Shown here: positions 18,113 to 27,722 of the stretch, piece by piece
How the letters are laid out: each line of letters opens with the position of its first letter
How positions within the stretch are numbered: the stretch's first letter is position 1
Program-made: the position numbers and the translations under genes
Assembly: GCA_024635555.1 (NCBI GenBank)
Contig: JAGXIO010000081.1
Coordinates: forward strand, 17,516-81,515
Direction of reading: 5' to 3'
DNA length: 64,000 nucleotides
From: Saccharicrinis sp.
GTDB taxonomy: Bacteria; Bacteroidota; Bacteroidia; Bacteroidales; Marinilabiliaceae
The notes under the pieces: model-generated
The model's database searches: none
Told to the model about the DNA's origin: nothing
What the model saw: the letters and a program-made list of their open reading frames with translations, nothing else

Positions 18113-19108
18113 TTAAATAATCTCCGCAATACCATCAACCCATAAATCGGAATCGTTGAGGCTTTCGACCAATTGAAGCTTCTGTCCTCCGTTTTTCATA
18201 AAATCTTCGTTATACTCCCATCCTATCTCCACTACGGTTTCGAGGCAATCGGTTACAAAGGCCGGCGAAACCACCAACACTTTTTTATTGCCTTTTTTTA
18301 CGAGCTCTTCCAAAATCACATCAGTAAAGGGCATTAACCAATTCTTATCCAATCGGCTTTGAAAGGAAACAGTATATTTTTCTTTAGCCAAACCTAATTC
18401 TTTGGCCAGCAATCTGGTGGTTTGGTAACAAGTGGCCTTATAGCAATTTTTACCATGTTCGGGCATCGCCACATGGCAAGTGCATTGCGGACTATTGATG
18501 CCCGGATGAATTTTATTGACCTGCCTATCGGGCAAGCCATGGTACGAAAATACCACATGATCGTAATTATCCACATCGTGCTTTTGAATATTGTGCACAA
18601 AAGCGTTTATAAAAGCAGGGTGGTTGTAAAATTGATCCACAAATTTTACATCTGGCTTTTTACTCCAACTTTTAAGTTCTTTGTTCACCTTATTAATGGT
18701 TGACAAAGTGGTTGATGTGGCATAATGCGGATAATGGGGCAACACAATCAGTTCATCGTAATTCTTTTCCTTTATTTCTGATAACACGCTCTTTACGGAT
18801 GGATTGCCATAACGCATGGCCGAATACACATCGTACTCTCCTTTGAATTTTTCATTCAGTTTTGCAACCAATCGTTCTTGATAAAACAAAAGTGGAGAAC
18901 CGTCCTTTGACCATAGCCGTTTGTAAAGACTGGTAGAATTGTTAAGTCGAAAAGGGATGATAATCCCGTTAACCAATATTTTCTGCCATAACCATGGAAT
19001 ATCAATCACGAGTCTATCATTCAAAAACTCAGTCAAGAATCTTCGTACAGCTTTTTTTTCTGGTTTATCAGGTGTGCCTATATTAATGATTAACAATGCT
19101 TTGCTCAT
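18113..19108 (-). CDS. hemH: Ferrochelatase
   Basis: Inserts Fe2+ into protoporphyrin IX in the last step of protohaem synthesis. 331 aa. Evidence: MSKALLIINIGTPDKPEKKAVRRFLTEFLND at the N-terminus, the conserved His region VVFSYHGLPDRQV (~185) that holds the metal ligand, SFQSRLDKNWLMPFTD (~255) and FVTDCLETVVEIG with the acidic path residues (~285). Cysteines in QCTCHVAMPEHGKNCYKATC resemble the extra cysteines of [2Fe-2S] forms, but cluster binding is not shown. Third in the hemN-hemG/Y-hemH series, separated from the oxidase gene by 122 bp. Confidence 0.95.
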   Translation of the reverse strand: MSKALLIINIGTPDKPEKKAVRRFLTEFLNDRLVIDIPWLWQKILVNGIIIPFRLNNSTSLYKRLWSKDGSPLLFYQERLVAKLNEKFKGEYDVYSAMRYGNPSVKSVLSEIKEKNYDELIVLPHYPHYATSTTLSTINKVNKELKSWSKKPDVKFVDQFYNHPAFINAFVHNIQKHDVDNYDHVVFSYHGLPDRQVNKIHPGINSPQCTCHVAMPEHGKNCYKATCYQTTRLLAKELGLAKEKYTVSFQSRLDKNWLMPFTDVILEELVKKGNKKVLVVSPAFVTDCLETVVEIGWEYNEDFMKNGGQKLQLVESLNDSDLWVDGIAEII

Positions 19109-19230
19109 ATATTTTTAGATTATTACCTACCAGTTGGCAGGCTAGGATAATAGATTAGAGACAAGAAGATAATGGTATTGAAGGCTTATCTAATGGAATA
19201 CTAAATTTCAACTTACTTCTAACATCACCC

Positions 19231-20607
19231 CTACTCCTCATCTACCAATTTTTTAGCTAACTCCCAAGCCTGCTGAACTCTGTCGGCCATTCCGATACCG
19301 CCTTTAATATTTCCGGCAAGGTGCAGACCTTTGTACTCATTTTCGATGCTAGCAATAGCTACATACCGTTCCTTGGTGGAAATGTCGTATTGCGGAATGG
19401 CTTTGGGATATCGAAATACTTTAATCAAATCGGGTTTTTGGATGCATTGTAGGGTCAACTCTATTTCCTTTAACACTATCTGTTCAATTTCCTCATCCGT
19501 TTTAGTAATCATATGCGGTTTTTTTATCCCACCCACAAAAACCGACAATAAAGCTCCTTCCTTTGGACATCGTCCACTAAATAAAGCGCCGGGAAACAAT
19601 ATACCAAGAATATCCTTATTTTCGACACTTGGCACCAAGCCTCCAAAGGCATTTATATTTTTACCATTCCAATGCTTATATCCAACCACCACTTGCACCA
19701 CCTTGGCATAGGTAGTATCGGCCACGGGTTGCAACAAATTGCTGGGCAGCATTGGCAAAACATCCATAATACCCTCGCCCCCAAATGTTGTTATCACCTT
19801 ATCCGATTCTATATAAACTAGACCACCATCTTTGGTATTGAACACGGTTGAAAAACCAGCACCTTTCTGGGATACTTTAATCTGTTCACTTCCACAAAAA
19901 ACAGCATCCTTTGATATATTGTTTTCTAAGGCCGTAATCAAATTTTGCAGTCCTCCTTTAACCGAGAACACCTCACGACTTACCTTTTTTTGCAATTCTG
20001 ATTTGGGTTCTTTCCGCTTTTTAATGGTTCCCCTTATAAAGCTGCCATAGTTCTGCTCTAATAGGTACAGCTTGGGCAAGGCAAAACGGGTAATCAATTG
20101 GGTGGGATCACCAGCATAAATACCGGATATAAAAGGATCTACGGCATAATCCAGAAAGCTCTTTCCCATACGGCGTTTTACCATTTGTGCCAGTGTTTCA
20201 TCGGGATTCATACCTTTTTTGCGCCAGGGCTCGCCTAATAACCTAAATTTATCCCATAAACTAAACAATGGTGTTGCTACGGCAGACAAAAGCCCCGATG
20301 GAAGTGGCTCCCATTGTCCGTTTTTTAATATCCAACGCTCCTTAGCTACCGGATTGGGTGTAATCAACTCGCAATGCCCCTTTAAATCCTCGAACAACTG
20401 CACGATGCCCTCGGTACCAATGACACCTGTGTTGGGTCCCATTTCGTAAATAAAATCCTTTTCGTGTACCGTTTGTATGGCACCTCCTATTCTATCCGAC
20501 TTCTCTATTAGTGCTACTTTTTTACCCGCTTTTTCGAGATAAAAGGCCAGGGTAAGTCCCGTCAATCCGGCACCAATAACCACTACATCTACTTTTTTTA
20601 CCGTCAT
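19231..20607 (-). CDS. hemG: Protoporphyrinogen/coproporphyrinogen oxidase (HemG/HemY type)
   Basis: FAD enzyme of the oxygen-dependent HemY family that oxidises protoporphyrinogen IX (or coproporphyrinogen III). N-terminal dinucleotide motif VIGAGLTGLTLAFYLEKAGKKV, then EKSDRIGGAIQT; C-terminal FAD motif GLHLAGNIKGGIGMADRVQQA. 458 aa from the ATG at 20607; the track uses a GTG at 20613. The hemN stop TGA (20612-20610) lies between GTG and ATG, so the two genes are almost certainly translationally coupled. The hemN-hemG-hemH order gives coproporphyrinogen to haem in one block. The symbol hemY would be equally correct. Confidence 0.92.
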   Translation of the reverse strand: MTVKKVDVVVIGAGLTGLTLAFYLEKAGKKVALIEKSDRIGGAIQTVHEKDFIYEMGPNTGVIGTEGIVQLFEDLKGHCELITPNPVAKERWILKNGQWEPLPSGLLSAVATPLFSLWDKFRLLGEPWRKKGMNPDETLAQMVKRRMGKSFLDYAVDPFISGIYAGDPTQLITRFALPKLYLLEQNYGSFIRGTIKKRKEPKSELQKKVSREVFSVKGGLQNLITALENNISKDAVFCGSEQIKVSQKGAGFSTVFNTKDGGLVYIESDKVITTFGGEGIMDVLPMLPSNLLQPVADTTYAKVVQVVVGYKHWNGKNINAFGGLVPSVENKDILGILFPGALFSGRCPKEGALLSVFVGGIKKPHMITKTDEEIEQIVLKEIELTLQCIQKPDLIKVFRYPKAIPQYDISTKERYVAIASIENEYKGLHLAGNIKGGIGMADRVQQAWELAKKLVDEE

Positions 20608-20609
20608 AA

Positions 20610-21989
20610 TCACATTGCGTTTGAATAACGTTTATTGCTACCGGCCAAAGCAGGATCAAACGAAGCCACAACATTACGAATAAACATGGTGCCCAGTTCG
20701 GTTATTTCCAGATGGTCGGGTGTAAAGTGAATCAACTCATCCTCCCTAAACTGTTTTAAAACTACCTCATCGTATGCTATCAACTTTTTAAGACTTAGAA
20801 CATCCATCGAAAAACTTTCGGCCACATTTTCCCAAGCGATAAATTTATTGCACATCAATTCGTTAATAACGGTGCGGATTATCTTTTGCTCATTTGTAAC
20901 CAACACCCCTTTTTCAACGGGCAACACCCTGTTATTTATGGATTCGATGTAGGCTTTCACACTCTTGGTGTTTTGCACATATCCGCCCGAAAGCTGACTT
21001 ATGGAGGAAACCCCTACGGCATAAACTTGCCCAGTAGTGCGTTTGGTGCAATACCCCTGAAAGTTACGGTGCAACTGGTGTTTGCTCAATGCTTGGCAAA
21101 GTTCATCCTCCGGCAGGGCATAATGATCGAGCCCAATGGAAACATAACCCGCTTTTAAAAGCAATTCGTAGGCCGCCAAAAACATATCCAACTTATCATC
21201 AGCCGATGGCAAACCTTTTTTATCCAGTATTTTTTGGTGTTCTTTAAACCAGGGCACATGCGCATAGGAAAAAGTGACCAATCTATCCGGTCGTATTTCA
21301 ATCGCTTTTTCGATGGATTTGCAAAAACTGCTGACCGTTTGGCCGGGCAGACCATAGATAAAATCCAGATTGACGGCAAACTTGCTATTGGCATTTTTTA
21401 CATAGCTCACCAAATCCCCCACAGGCAAGGCCGAAGGTTTTCGGTTCACATCTTTTAAAACATTTTCATCAAAATCCTGGATACCAAAACTAAAACGGTT
21501 AAATCCTGCATCAAAAAGCTCATCTAAATAAGTATACGTTAAATGAGCGGGGTTGCATTCAATGGCAATCTCGGCATCTTCGATTAGCTCAAAACTACTG
21601 AATAAAATATCGTTGATTTCTTTTAGGTAAGATGCTTTGATAGCATTGGGCGTACCTCCACCATAATGAATTTGCGATATTTTCCGTTTTGGGTCAATGA
21701 TGCTAACCATCAATGCTATTTCCTCTTTCACTGCGGCAACATATAGCCTAATCTCTTCGGCTCTTCCCATTTTTAAGGCATTGCAACCGCAGTAATGGCA
21801 TATTTGTGCACAAAAGGGTATATGCACGTAAAAGGCGATATTAGATGGCTCTTCTGTATTAGATTTTACCAAAAGAGTCCGAAAATCCTCCTCCTTAAAA
21901 TCGCTGGTAAAATGATTAGCCGGAGGATAACTGGTATATCGAGGTACCGGAACATTATATTTTTGAAGTAATTGTCTATCGATTTTCAT
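20610..21989 (-). CDS. hemN: Oxygen-independent coproporphyrinogen III oxidase
   Basis: Radical-SAM decarboxylase that converts coproporphyrinogen III to protoporphyrinogen IX without O2. 459 aa from the ATG at 21989, which gives MKIDRQLLQKYNVPVPRYTSYPPANHF, a perfect HemN N-terminus; the longer track ORF adds 20 unrelated residues. The SAM cluster motif CAQICHYCGC (CX3CX2CxC) is near residue 56, with YGGGTPNAI following and the HemN C-terminal domain after ~360 (VINELMCNKFI). Overlaps the hemG region. Suits a bacterium that makes haem under low oxygen. Confidence 0.95.
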   Translation of the reverse strand: MKIDRQLLQKYNVPVPRYTSYPPANHFTSDFKEEDFRTLLVKSNTEEPSNIAFYVHIPFCAQICHYCGCNALKMGRAEEIRLYVAAVKEEIALMVSIIDPKRKISQIHYGGGTPNAIKASYLKEINDILFSSFELIEDAEIAIECNPAHLTYTYLDELFDAGFNRFSFGIQDFDENVLKDVNRKPSALPVGDLVSYVKNANSKFAVNLDFIYGLPGQTVSSFCKSIEKAIEIRPDRLVTFSYAHVPWFKEHQKILDKKGLPSADDKLDMFLAAYELLLKAGYVSIGLDHYALPEDELCQALSKHQLHRNFQGYCTKRTTGQVYAVGVSSISQLSGGYVQNTKSVKAYIESINNRVLPVEKGVLVTNEQKIIRTVINELMCNKFIAWENVAESFSMDVLSLKKLIAYDEVVLKQFREDELIHFTPDHLEITELGTMFIRNVVASFDPALAGSNKRYSNAM

Positions 21990-22179
21990 TGTATGATTAT
22001 AGTATCTAGAATTTAGTATCAAGTATTTAACATCAAGATTATAACACAAAAACCTTTTTAGTTAAGCTTAAAAGATGGTTAAGACAAAATAAGCGTCAGG
22101 ATGTGATTTGAAAATCCGTCTAACCTATCATAGCAGTATAAAGTAACATCAACAACAATTGTTCAACATTTGTAATTCT

Positions 22180-23046
22180 CTACGATTTCTTTATAACCAA
22201 ATCCTGAAGTATGTCATCAATTGTAGCAAACTGGAAAGGATAGCCCAATTCCAACAATCTTCGGGGACGTACTTTTTGACCTTTGAGCAATGCATCAGCT
22301 CCTTCGCCAAGAATCATTTTAATAATAAAACTGTAGGCTCTTAAAATTACTGGTCTGTGAAGTTTTTTGCCCAATGTTTTCGAAAAAAATCGATTAGAAA
22401 TCGTTTCTGGTATCACAAGATTATATATCCCATTCGATTTTGGATTGTTTAAGATATACCAAATGGAGGAAAGAGCATCTTCAATATGGATACAAGGAAA
22501 TGGCTGTGTTCCGTCGCCCACAATGGTACCCAGTCCTAATTTAAAAGGTAAAATCATTTTACCTAGCGCTCCTTGTTTATTATCTAACACAATACCCAGC
22601 CGCACCACGGTAAGTTTTATGTTCGTTTGACGCAATGGAGCCAGCGCCGCTTCCCACTCCTTGCATACCGAAGCCAAAAAATCATTGCCCAGTCTGTCCG
22701 AAAATTCATCGTGCTCATAAACAGCATCGTAAATACCCACAGCCGAAGCCGACATCACAATCTTTGGTTTTTTTTCTACCACCAAAATAGCCTCAACCAG
22801 CTTTTTTGTGGTTTCCACCCTACTATCCCTGATTGTTTTTTTATAACTTTCTGTCCATCTGTTAAGTATAGGTGCACCTGCCAGATTAATAACCGTATGG
22901 GCTCCTTCCATCTTTTGAGCTATTACTTTCGCCTCTTTGTTAAAATCGGCTCTGGTAATATTAACCACCTCCATGTTATTCTGTTTAAAAAGGTGGCTTA
23001 GCCTCGAACCTAAAAATCCGGTACCTCCGGTTAAGCATATCTTCAT
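22180..23046 (-). CDS. TIGR01777-type NAD-dependent epimerase family protein
   Basis: 288-aa SDR protein of the YfcH/SDR39U1 group, once mislabelled SulA-like cell-division inhibitor. Visible: MKICLTGGTGFLGSRL nucleotide motif, VINLAGAPILNRWTESYKKTIRDSRVETTK, the SASAVGIYD segment in place of the classical YxxxK, and a C-terminal DUF1731-like helix pair (RPVILRAYSFIIKMILGEGADALLKGQKVRPRRLLELG). Substrate unknown. It lies 190 bp upstream of hemN on the same strand; a transcript shared with the hem genes is possible. Confidence 0.88.
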   Translation of the reverse strand: MKICLTGGTGFLGSRLSHLFKQNNMEVVNITRADFNKEAKVIAQKMEGAHTVINLAGAPILNRWTESYKKTIRDSRVETTKKLVEAILVVEKKPKIVMSASAVGIYDAVYEHDEFSDRLGNDFLASVCKEWEAALAPLRQTNIKLTVVRLGIVLDNKQGALGKMILPFKLGLGTIVGDGTQPFPCIHIEDALSSIWYILNNPKSNGIYNLVIPETISNRFFSKTLGKKLHRPVILRAYSFIIKMILGEGADALLKGQKVRPRRLLELGYPFQFATIDDILQDLVIKKS

Positions 23047-23133
23047 ATCAAACTATGTTTTTTAAATTTAAACAATAGGTAAAATTAGTAAAATGCCAAC
23101 AGTATTTGGCCTTTCAGGTAAGAAGAATTACTT

Positions 23134-24435
23134 TTACTCTTCGCTCTTTTTTGTATTGAAAGATTCAAACCCCGAGCTAAGATGCAAATCACGCTGAGGA
23201 AAAGGTATTTTAATATGATGAGCGGCAAACTTATCATAGATGGTAAAACGTATATCGCTCCTCACCCGCTCTACCCAAAATGATTCCTCACTCCAAAAAA
23301 ACACGCTGAAATCCAGAGACGATTCTCCGAAATCGTTAAAATACACCATGGGCTGTGGTTGCTTTTGCACTTTTTCGTGCTCAAGAGCTGCCTCGATTAA
23401 AAGCTTTTCTACCAATCGCACATCGGAACCGTAGGCCACGCCAATGTTTACCTTAAAACGAGTTTTATGCTCGTTGTAAGTCCAATTGATTACATTTTTC
23501 CCCACAAAATTATTATTGGGTATAATGATGATGATACTGTCGCGATTTAATACTTTCGAAGTACGCAGTCCTATTTCTTGCACCTTACCCACAATACCGT
23601 TTTCGAGTTCAACCACATCGTTTACGCGAATGGTGCCTTCAAAAAGTATCATCAGTCCCGAAACAAAATCGTTGAACAAGGATTGCACTCCAAAACCCAA
23701 ACCTACAAATAAGGCGGCCGAACCGGCCAACAGCACGGTAACGCTGATACCCAAACTGCCAATAATGACCGTTATGGCAACTACCCAGGCAAAATATTTT
23801 ACTATCAGGAATACGGTATGTCCTTTTCCGGCATCGATACCTGTTCGGTAAATACGGCGATCGAAAAAAACCTCCAACACCATAATAGCGGCATGCACGG
23901 TGTAGGCGATAAACATCACCTGGAGTATTTTACCGATGGTAATTTGCACGCTTTGAATACTAAACAAGCTGATGGTAAAAAACTGAAAAGAATGGTCGGT
24001 AAAGCCAACCAGTCCGCGCATTAAAATCAAAAAAGCCAAAAAACTAACCCATCTACGGGCCACCTTGGTCATTTTTTGGGGTATAGAATTAATCCCTATG
24101 CTTTGGGTAAATGCCTTGGACAAAAAACGATTGATAATTATCAGTAAAGAAAATGTAAGGAAAAGAAAGGCTAATAAAAACCCTGAAATGGGAATGTTTT
24201 TGCCAATACGGAACAATTCAACATCAATGATTTCGAGCAGATTTATATCAAAAAGCCGCAAAGTAATATCTATAGAAACACCACCTATAACAAGAATAAC
24301 GATAAATGAAACTGCACGGACTACAAGTGATTTAACTCCCTCGGTAATTTTTTTACGCAATACAACGCTTCCCCAAATAACACCTGCATTCAGTAAAAGT
24401 ATAAGTAATATATAAAGGTTTGTTATAGGTTGCAT
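23134..24435 (-). CDS. MscS-family mechanosensitive ion channel
   Basis: 433 aa from the ATG at 24435 (MQPITNLYILL); the track start overlaps dacA and adds non-membrane sequence. Five or so TM helices occupy residues 1-240. The pore-lining TM3 is seen in AGSAALFVGLGFGVQSLFNDFVSGLMILFEGTI, followed by the beta domain GKVQEIGLRTSKVLNRD and IIPNNNFVGKNVINWT, and the C-terminal alpha/beta cage. It releases solutes upon osmotic down-shock. It starts 13 bp after the diadenylate cyclase stop, a close operon link with c-di-AMP synthesis. Confidence 0.92.
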   Translation of the reverse strand: MQPITNLYILLILLLNAGVIWGSVVLRKKITEGVKSLVVRAVSFIVILVIGGVSIDITLRLFDINLLEIIDVELFRIGKNIPISGFLLAFLFLTFSLLIIINRFLSKAFTQSIGINSIPQKMTKVARRWVSFLAFLILMRGLVGFTDHSFQFFTISLFSIQSVQITIGKILQVMFIAYTVHAAIMVLEVFFDRRIYRTGIDAGKGHTVFLIVKYFAWVVAITVIIGSLGISVTVLLAGSAALFVGLGFGVQSLFNDFVSGLMILFEGTIRVNDVVELENGIVGKVQEIGLRTSKVLNRDSIIIIIPNNNFVGKNVINWTYNEHKTRFKVNIGVAYGSDVRLVEKLLIEAALEHEKVQKQPQPMVYFNDFGESSLDFSVFFWSEESFWVERVRSDIRFTIYDKFAAHHIKIPFPQRDLHLSSGFESFNTKKSEE

Positions 24436-24448
24436 ACGGCTTCTTGTT

Positions 24449-25216
24449 TTATTCTTTTTGCAAGAGTTCTTCCAATTCTTCTGGGGTAACGCCATGTTTT
24501 ATTTCACCGGCATGAAAGTAAGATATTTTTCCCGTTTCTTCTGAAACCACAATTGCCGATGCATCGGTGGCTTCTGTTATACCTAGTGCAGCCCTATGCC
24601 GTAGACCCAATTTTTTAGGCAAGTCGAAGCTTTGCGAAACGGGTAATATGCAACCTGCGGCTTTAATTTTGTTTTGTGCTACAATAACGGCTCCATCGTG
24701 TAAAGGGCTGTTTTTATAAAAAATATTTTCGAGCAAACGGCTCGATATTACACCATTAACCAATTCGCCTGTACGCACATAGTCTAATAATTCCGACTTT
24801 CTGGAGATAACAATGATAGCTCCTGTTTTGGTCTTAGCCAAATTTTGGCAGGTACGCACAATAGGCTTGTGATAAATATTCATTACTCCCGTTGATGGAC
24901 TCGAAAAAATGTTTTCGAAGGAAAAGCGGTTGGCAATGTTGTATTTAGTACCCAGCAAAAGAAAAAAGCGTCTTATTTCTTGCTGAAAAACCACTATCAA
25001 GGCAATCGCACCCACGTTAACAATATTATCGAGTATGGTGGCCGATAGCTCCATGTTCATCGACTTAATAAAAAGCCAAAATGCTATAAAAGCAAAGAGA
25101 CCGAAAAAGATGCTCTGAGCCACGGTACCTCTGATAAGCTTGTAAACCCTGTACATCAGATAGGCCACTAGGGTAATATCGATAAGATCGATGAAACGTA
25201 TATCTAAAAATGTCAT
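24449..25216 (-). CDS. cdaA: Diadenylate cyclase (CdaA/DacA)
   Basis: Makes cyclic di-AMP from two ATP. 255 aa: three N-terminal TM helices (residues 10-75), then the DAC domain with PLHDGAVIV (DGA motif ~173) and LGLRHRAALGITE (RHR motif ~207), followed by DASAIVVSEETGKIS. This is the membrane CdaA architecture. The gene lies between folP (36 bp upstream) and an mscS gene (13 bp downstream) on one strand. Family members control osmolyte and K+ transport and wall homeostasis. Confidence 0.95.
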   Translation of the reverse strand: MTFLDIRFIDLIDITLVAYLMYRVYKLIRGTVAQSIFFGLFAFIAFWLFIKSMNMELSATILDNIVNVGAIALIVVFQQEIRRFFLLLGTKYNIANRFSFENIFSSPSTGVMNIYHKPIVRTCQNLAKTKTGAIIVISRKSELLDYVRTGELVNGVISSRLLENIFYKNSPLHDGAVIVAQNKIKAAGCILPVSQSFDLPKKLGLRHRAALGITEATDASAIVVSEETGKISYFHAGEIKHGVTPEELEELLQKE

Positions 25217-25252
25217 ATTTTAATTTCCATTATTTAACTTCAAAGCTATTAT

Positions 25253-26119
25253 TTACACCACCAGAACTTTGCTAAATATACGAATACATTCCTTGGCTTC
25301 CTTTACATCGTGCACCCTTAAAATATTTGCGCCCCGCTCCAAAGCCATCATGTTTAGCGCTGTTGTTCCGGTTAATGCCTCTTCTGCTGTTGTGCCTAGC
25401 AATTTATAAATCATCGATTTACGCGAAATGCCAACTAGCATGGGCAGTTCCAGCAATTTCATTTCGTTAAGACGATTCATAAGCGTATAATTATGCTCCA
25501 GAGTTTTTCCAAAACCAAAGCCCGGATCTATGATTACATCGTGTACACCCATAAGGCTCAATTGCCTCTTTTTATCTGCAAGAAAATCAATTATTTCAAA
25601 CACCATATCGTTTTTATAGACAGGATTTTGCTGCATATTTTGGGGCGTACCTTTCATGTGCATAATGATGTAGGGCACATTGAGCTCCGCAATGGTAGCA
25701 AACATATTTTCATCCATCTCGCCTGCCGAAATATCATTAATTATATCCACCTCAAATTCGCGAACCGCCCGTTTGGCAATTTCTGCGCGAAAGGTATCTA
25801 CCGATAACAGGGCATCCGGCTTATCTTTCCTAACCAACTCTAAAACTTCGGCAAGCCTCTCCCACTCTTCCTCCATAGTTATGTGCTGCGCTCCAGGCCT
25901 CGACGAATATGCACCTATATCAATAATGTCAGCACCTTCGGAAAGCATTTGTTGCACTTTACTTAAAATCACTGTACCGTTATTGTATTTGCCCCCATCA
26001 TAAAACGAATCAGGTGTAACATTAAGTATCCCCATCACCCTAGGTTGGGTCATGTCAATGAGTTGTCCATTGCAATTGATGGTGGTGGGTTTATTTAAGT
26101 AGTTGTTGCTAGCGCTCAT
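25253..26119 (-). CDS. folP: Dihydropteroate synthase
   Basis: Condenses 6-hydroxymethyl-dihydropterin pyrophosphate with p-aminobenzoate in folate synthesis; target of sulfonamides. 288 aa. Signatures: RVMGILNVTPDSFYDGGKY (~28), DIIDIGAYSSRPGAQ (~62), DIINDISAGEMD and the phosphate-binding DPGFGFGKTLEHN. The C-terminal GTTALNMMALERGANILRVHDVKEA is typical. First gene of the folP-cdaA-mscS unit. Nothing odd in length or motifs. Confidence 0.96.
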   Translation of the reverse strand: MSASNNYLNKPTTINCNGQLIDMTQPRVMGILNVTPDSFYDGGKYNNGTVILSKVQQMLSEGADIIDIGAYSSRPGAQHITMEEEWERLAEVLELVRKDKPDALLSVDTFRAEIAKRAVREFEVDIINDISAGEMDENMFATIAELNVPYIIMHMKGTPQNMQQNPVYKNDMVFEIIDFLADKKRQLSLMGVHDVIIDPGFGFGKTLEHNYTLMNRLNEMKLLELPMLVGISRKSMIYKLLGTTAEEALTGTTALNMMALERGANILRVHDVKEAKECIRIFSKVLVV

Positions 26120-26284
26120 GTTTTATAATTCTCGACACGTAAAAGTAATACTATTTTAAACTCAACTATCCACAAACAGTTGTAAAAGTGAATATAGTTC
26201 GAGTAATACTATAGCTAAACCCAAATGTGTATTTGTGTAGCTGTGAATAAATCTATGAGAAAGCTGTATTTTCGTATACTTTTA

Positions 26285-26292
26285 TAACTTTG
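26285..26292 (+). promoter_or_regulatory. Candidate -7 box for the resorcinol-lipid cluster
   Basis: TAACTTTG (TAnnTTTG) is 27 bp before the GTG start of the first cluster gene. The 200-bp gap is divergent with folP. No clear -33 TTTG was seen. Confidence 0.5.
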
Positions 26293-26318
26293 TCGGTTAA
26301 ACGAAATATACCTATTCT

Positions 26319-26810
26319 GTGAAAAAACATATAGGAACAAAAGTAATTGTAATTTTAAGTTTTTTACTGATTGGTTTAAACTTAAATGCGATTGAACGAA
26401 GCCAGTTTTACTCGGTATTTTCCAGTGATTCATTGGAAGATGTAAACAACCTAATTATGCAGCTTGAAGGAGAGTCTGAAAATTCTACAACAAATGCATT
26501 TAAAGGAGCATTGTATATGCAGATGGCACCTCTTCTTTCTGATCCAAAATCAAAACTTGAGGCATTTAAAAAAGGCAAAATACTTTTGGAGAAAGAGATT
26601 GGAGATCAACCAAATAATATAGAGTATCGTTTTTTACGCTTTGCTGTGCAGGAACAATCACCGGTTTTTCTAAGATACAAAAATGAAATAAAAGAGGATA
26701 AGAATTTAATTATTACACATTTTTCAAAACTGGATTATTCCATTCAAAAACAAATAGTTAATTACACCAAAAAATCTAAGATTCTTCACAAAAAAGACCT
26801 AAAGCCTTAA
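26319..26810 (+). CDS. Conserved secreted protein at the head of the dar locus
   Basis: 163 aa from a GTG codon; MKKHIGTKVIVILSFLLIGLNLNAIE is a signal peptide, which supports this start. The mature part is helical with a TPR-like block (KSKLEAFKKGKILLEKEIGDQP, then EYRFLRFAVQE). No catalytic motif. From memory, small secreted proteins with this FKKGK...N-x-EYRFLR pattern occur next to darA in flexirubin loci; this could not be searched. The stop is directly followed by the darA ATG. Function unknown. Confidence 0.7.
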   Translation: MKKHIGTKVIVILSFLLIGLNLNAIERSQFYSVFSSDSLEDVNNLIMQLEGESENSTTNAFKGALYMQMAPLLSDPKSKLEAFKKGKILLEKEIGDQPNNIEYRFLRFAVQEQSPVFLRYKNEIKEDKNLIITHFSKLDYSIQKQIVNYTKKSKILHKKDLKP

Positions 26811-27722
26811 ATGAAAATACTGATTATTTCCTATTCACAGACCGGGCAGCTTAACGAATTAATAACAAACTGCACACATCGGATAGATCAAGCAGATATT
26901 GACAGAATTGAAATCAAACCAAAAAATGAATTTCCATTTCCATGGACATCTGAATCATTTTTTGATACCATGCCCGAATCTGTTCTTGAAACTAAAACAG
27001 AGCTTAACCCGATCAATTACAAACATGAAAAATATGATGTTATCATATTAGGATATCAACCTTGGTTTTTATCTCCATCCATTCCAACAAGTTCCTTACT
27101 TCAAGAGCAGAGTTTTTTAGACCGCGTAAAAGATACGCCGGTGATAACAATAATTGGCTCACGAAATATGTGGGTTAATGCACAAATTAGTGTAGACAAG
27201 CGCATTTCAGCAGCCGGAGGAAAAATTGTTGGAAATATTCCTTTTAACGACTCGCACAATAACTATATCAGTGCTTTTACAATTCTGCATTGGATGCTAA
27301 GTGGTAAGAAAACTAAAAAATGGGGGATTTTCCCAAAACCCGGTGTGAGCTCCAAGGATATTGAAGAAGCAAGCAGTTATACTGACGTTTTGAATACAGC
27401 CATTCAAAATAATGAGTTTCAAAACCTTCAGACAGAAATACTTAAACAAGGTAAAATAACTTTAAAAACAGGAATATGGTTTGTTGAGAATGCAGGTAGG
27501 CGCGTGTTTAAAATTTGGTCTATTTTAATTACCAAACTCGGTACAACTCCTAAAAAAAGAAAAATTTTACTTACCATTTACAAGTACTATTTGATTGTTG
27601 CTTTATTTTTTATCGCTCCAATAGTTGTAAGCATTTTCAAGCTGCTAATACTACCCTTTGTTTACAAGAGAATTAACAAAAGAAAATTCTATATTTGCAG
27701 TAATAAATTTGAAATGGAATGA
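26811..27722 (+). CDS. darA: Dialkylresorcinol condensing enzyme DarA-like
   Basis: 303 aa. The N-terminus MKILIISYSQTGQLNELI is flavodoxin-like, followed by PKNEFPFPWTSESFFDTMPE, a block I associate with Bacteroidota DarA. C-terminal hydrophobic helix (YYLIVALFFIAPIVVSIFKLLIL) suggests membrane attachment. In characterised systems DarA works with DarB to form and aromatise the ring of 2,5-dialkylresorcinols, which make up the ester half of flexirubins. Its last codons overlap darB by 4 nt (ATGA). An unrelated flavodoxin-type reductase is less likely given the neighbour. Confidence 0.78.
   Translation: MKILIISYSQTGQLNELITNCTHRIDQADIDRIEIKPKNEFPFPWTSESFFDTMPESVLETKTELNPINYKHEKYDVIILGYQPWFLSPSIPTSSLLQEQSFLDRVKDTPVITIIGSRNMWVNAQISVDKRISAAGGKIVGNIPFNDSHNNYISAFTILHWMLSGKKTKKWGIFPKPGVSSKDIEEASSYTDVLNTAIQNNEFQNLQTEILKQGKITLKTGIWFVENAGRRVFKIWSILITKLGTTPKKRKILLTIYKYYLIVALFFIAPIVVSIFKLLILPFVYKRINKRKFYICSNKFEME

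Noticed and set aside
18113-21989. Haem genes acquired by transfer
   Set aside because: Composition and promoter style match neighbours; the adjacent repeats lie only at the 3' edge.
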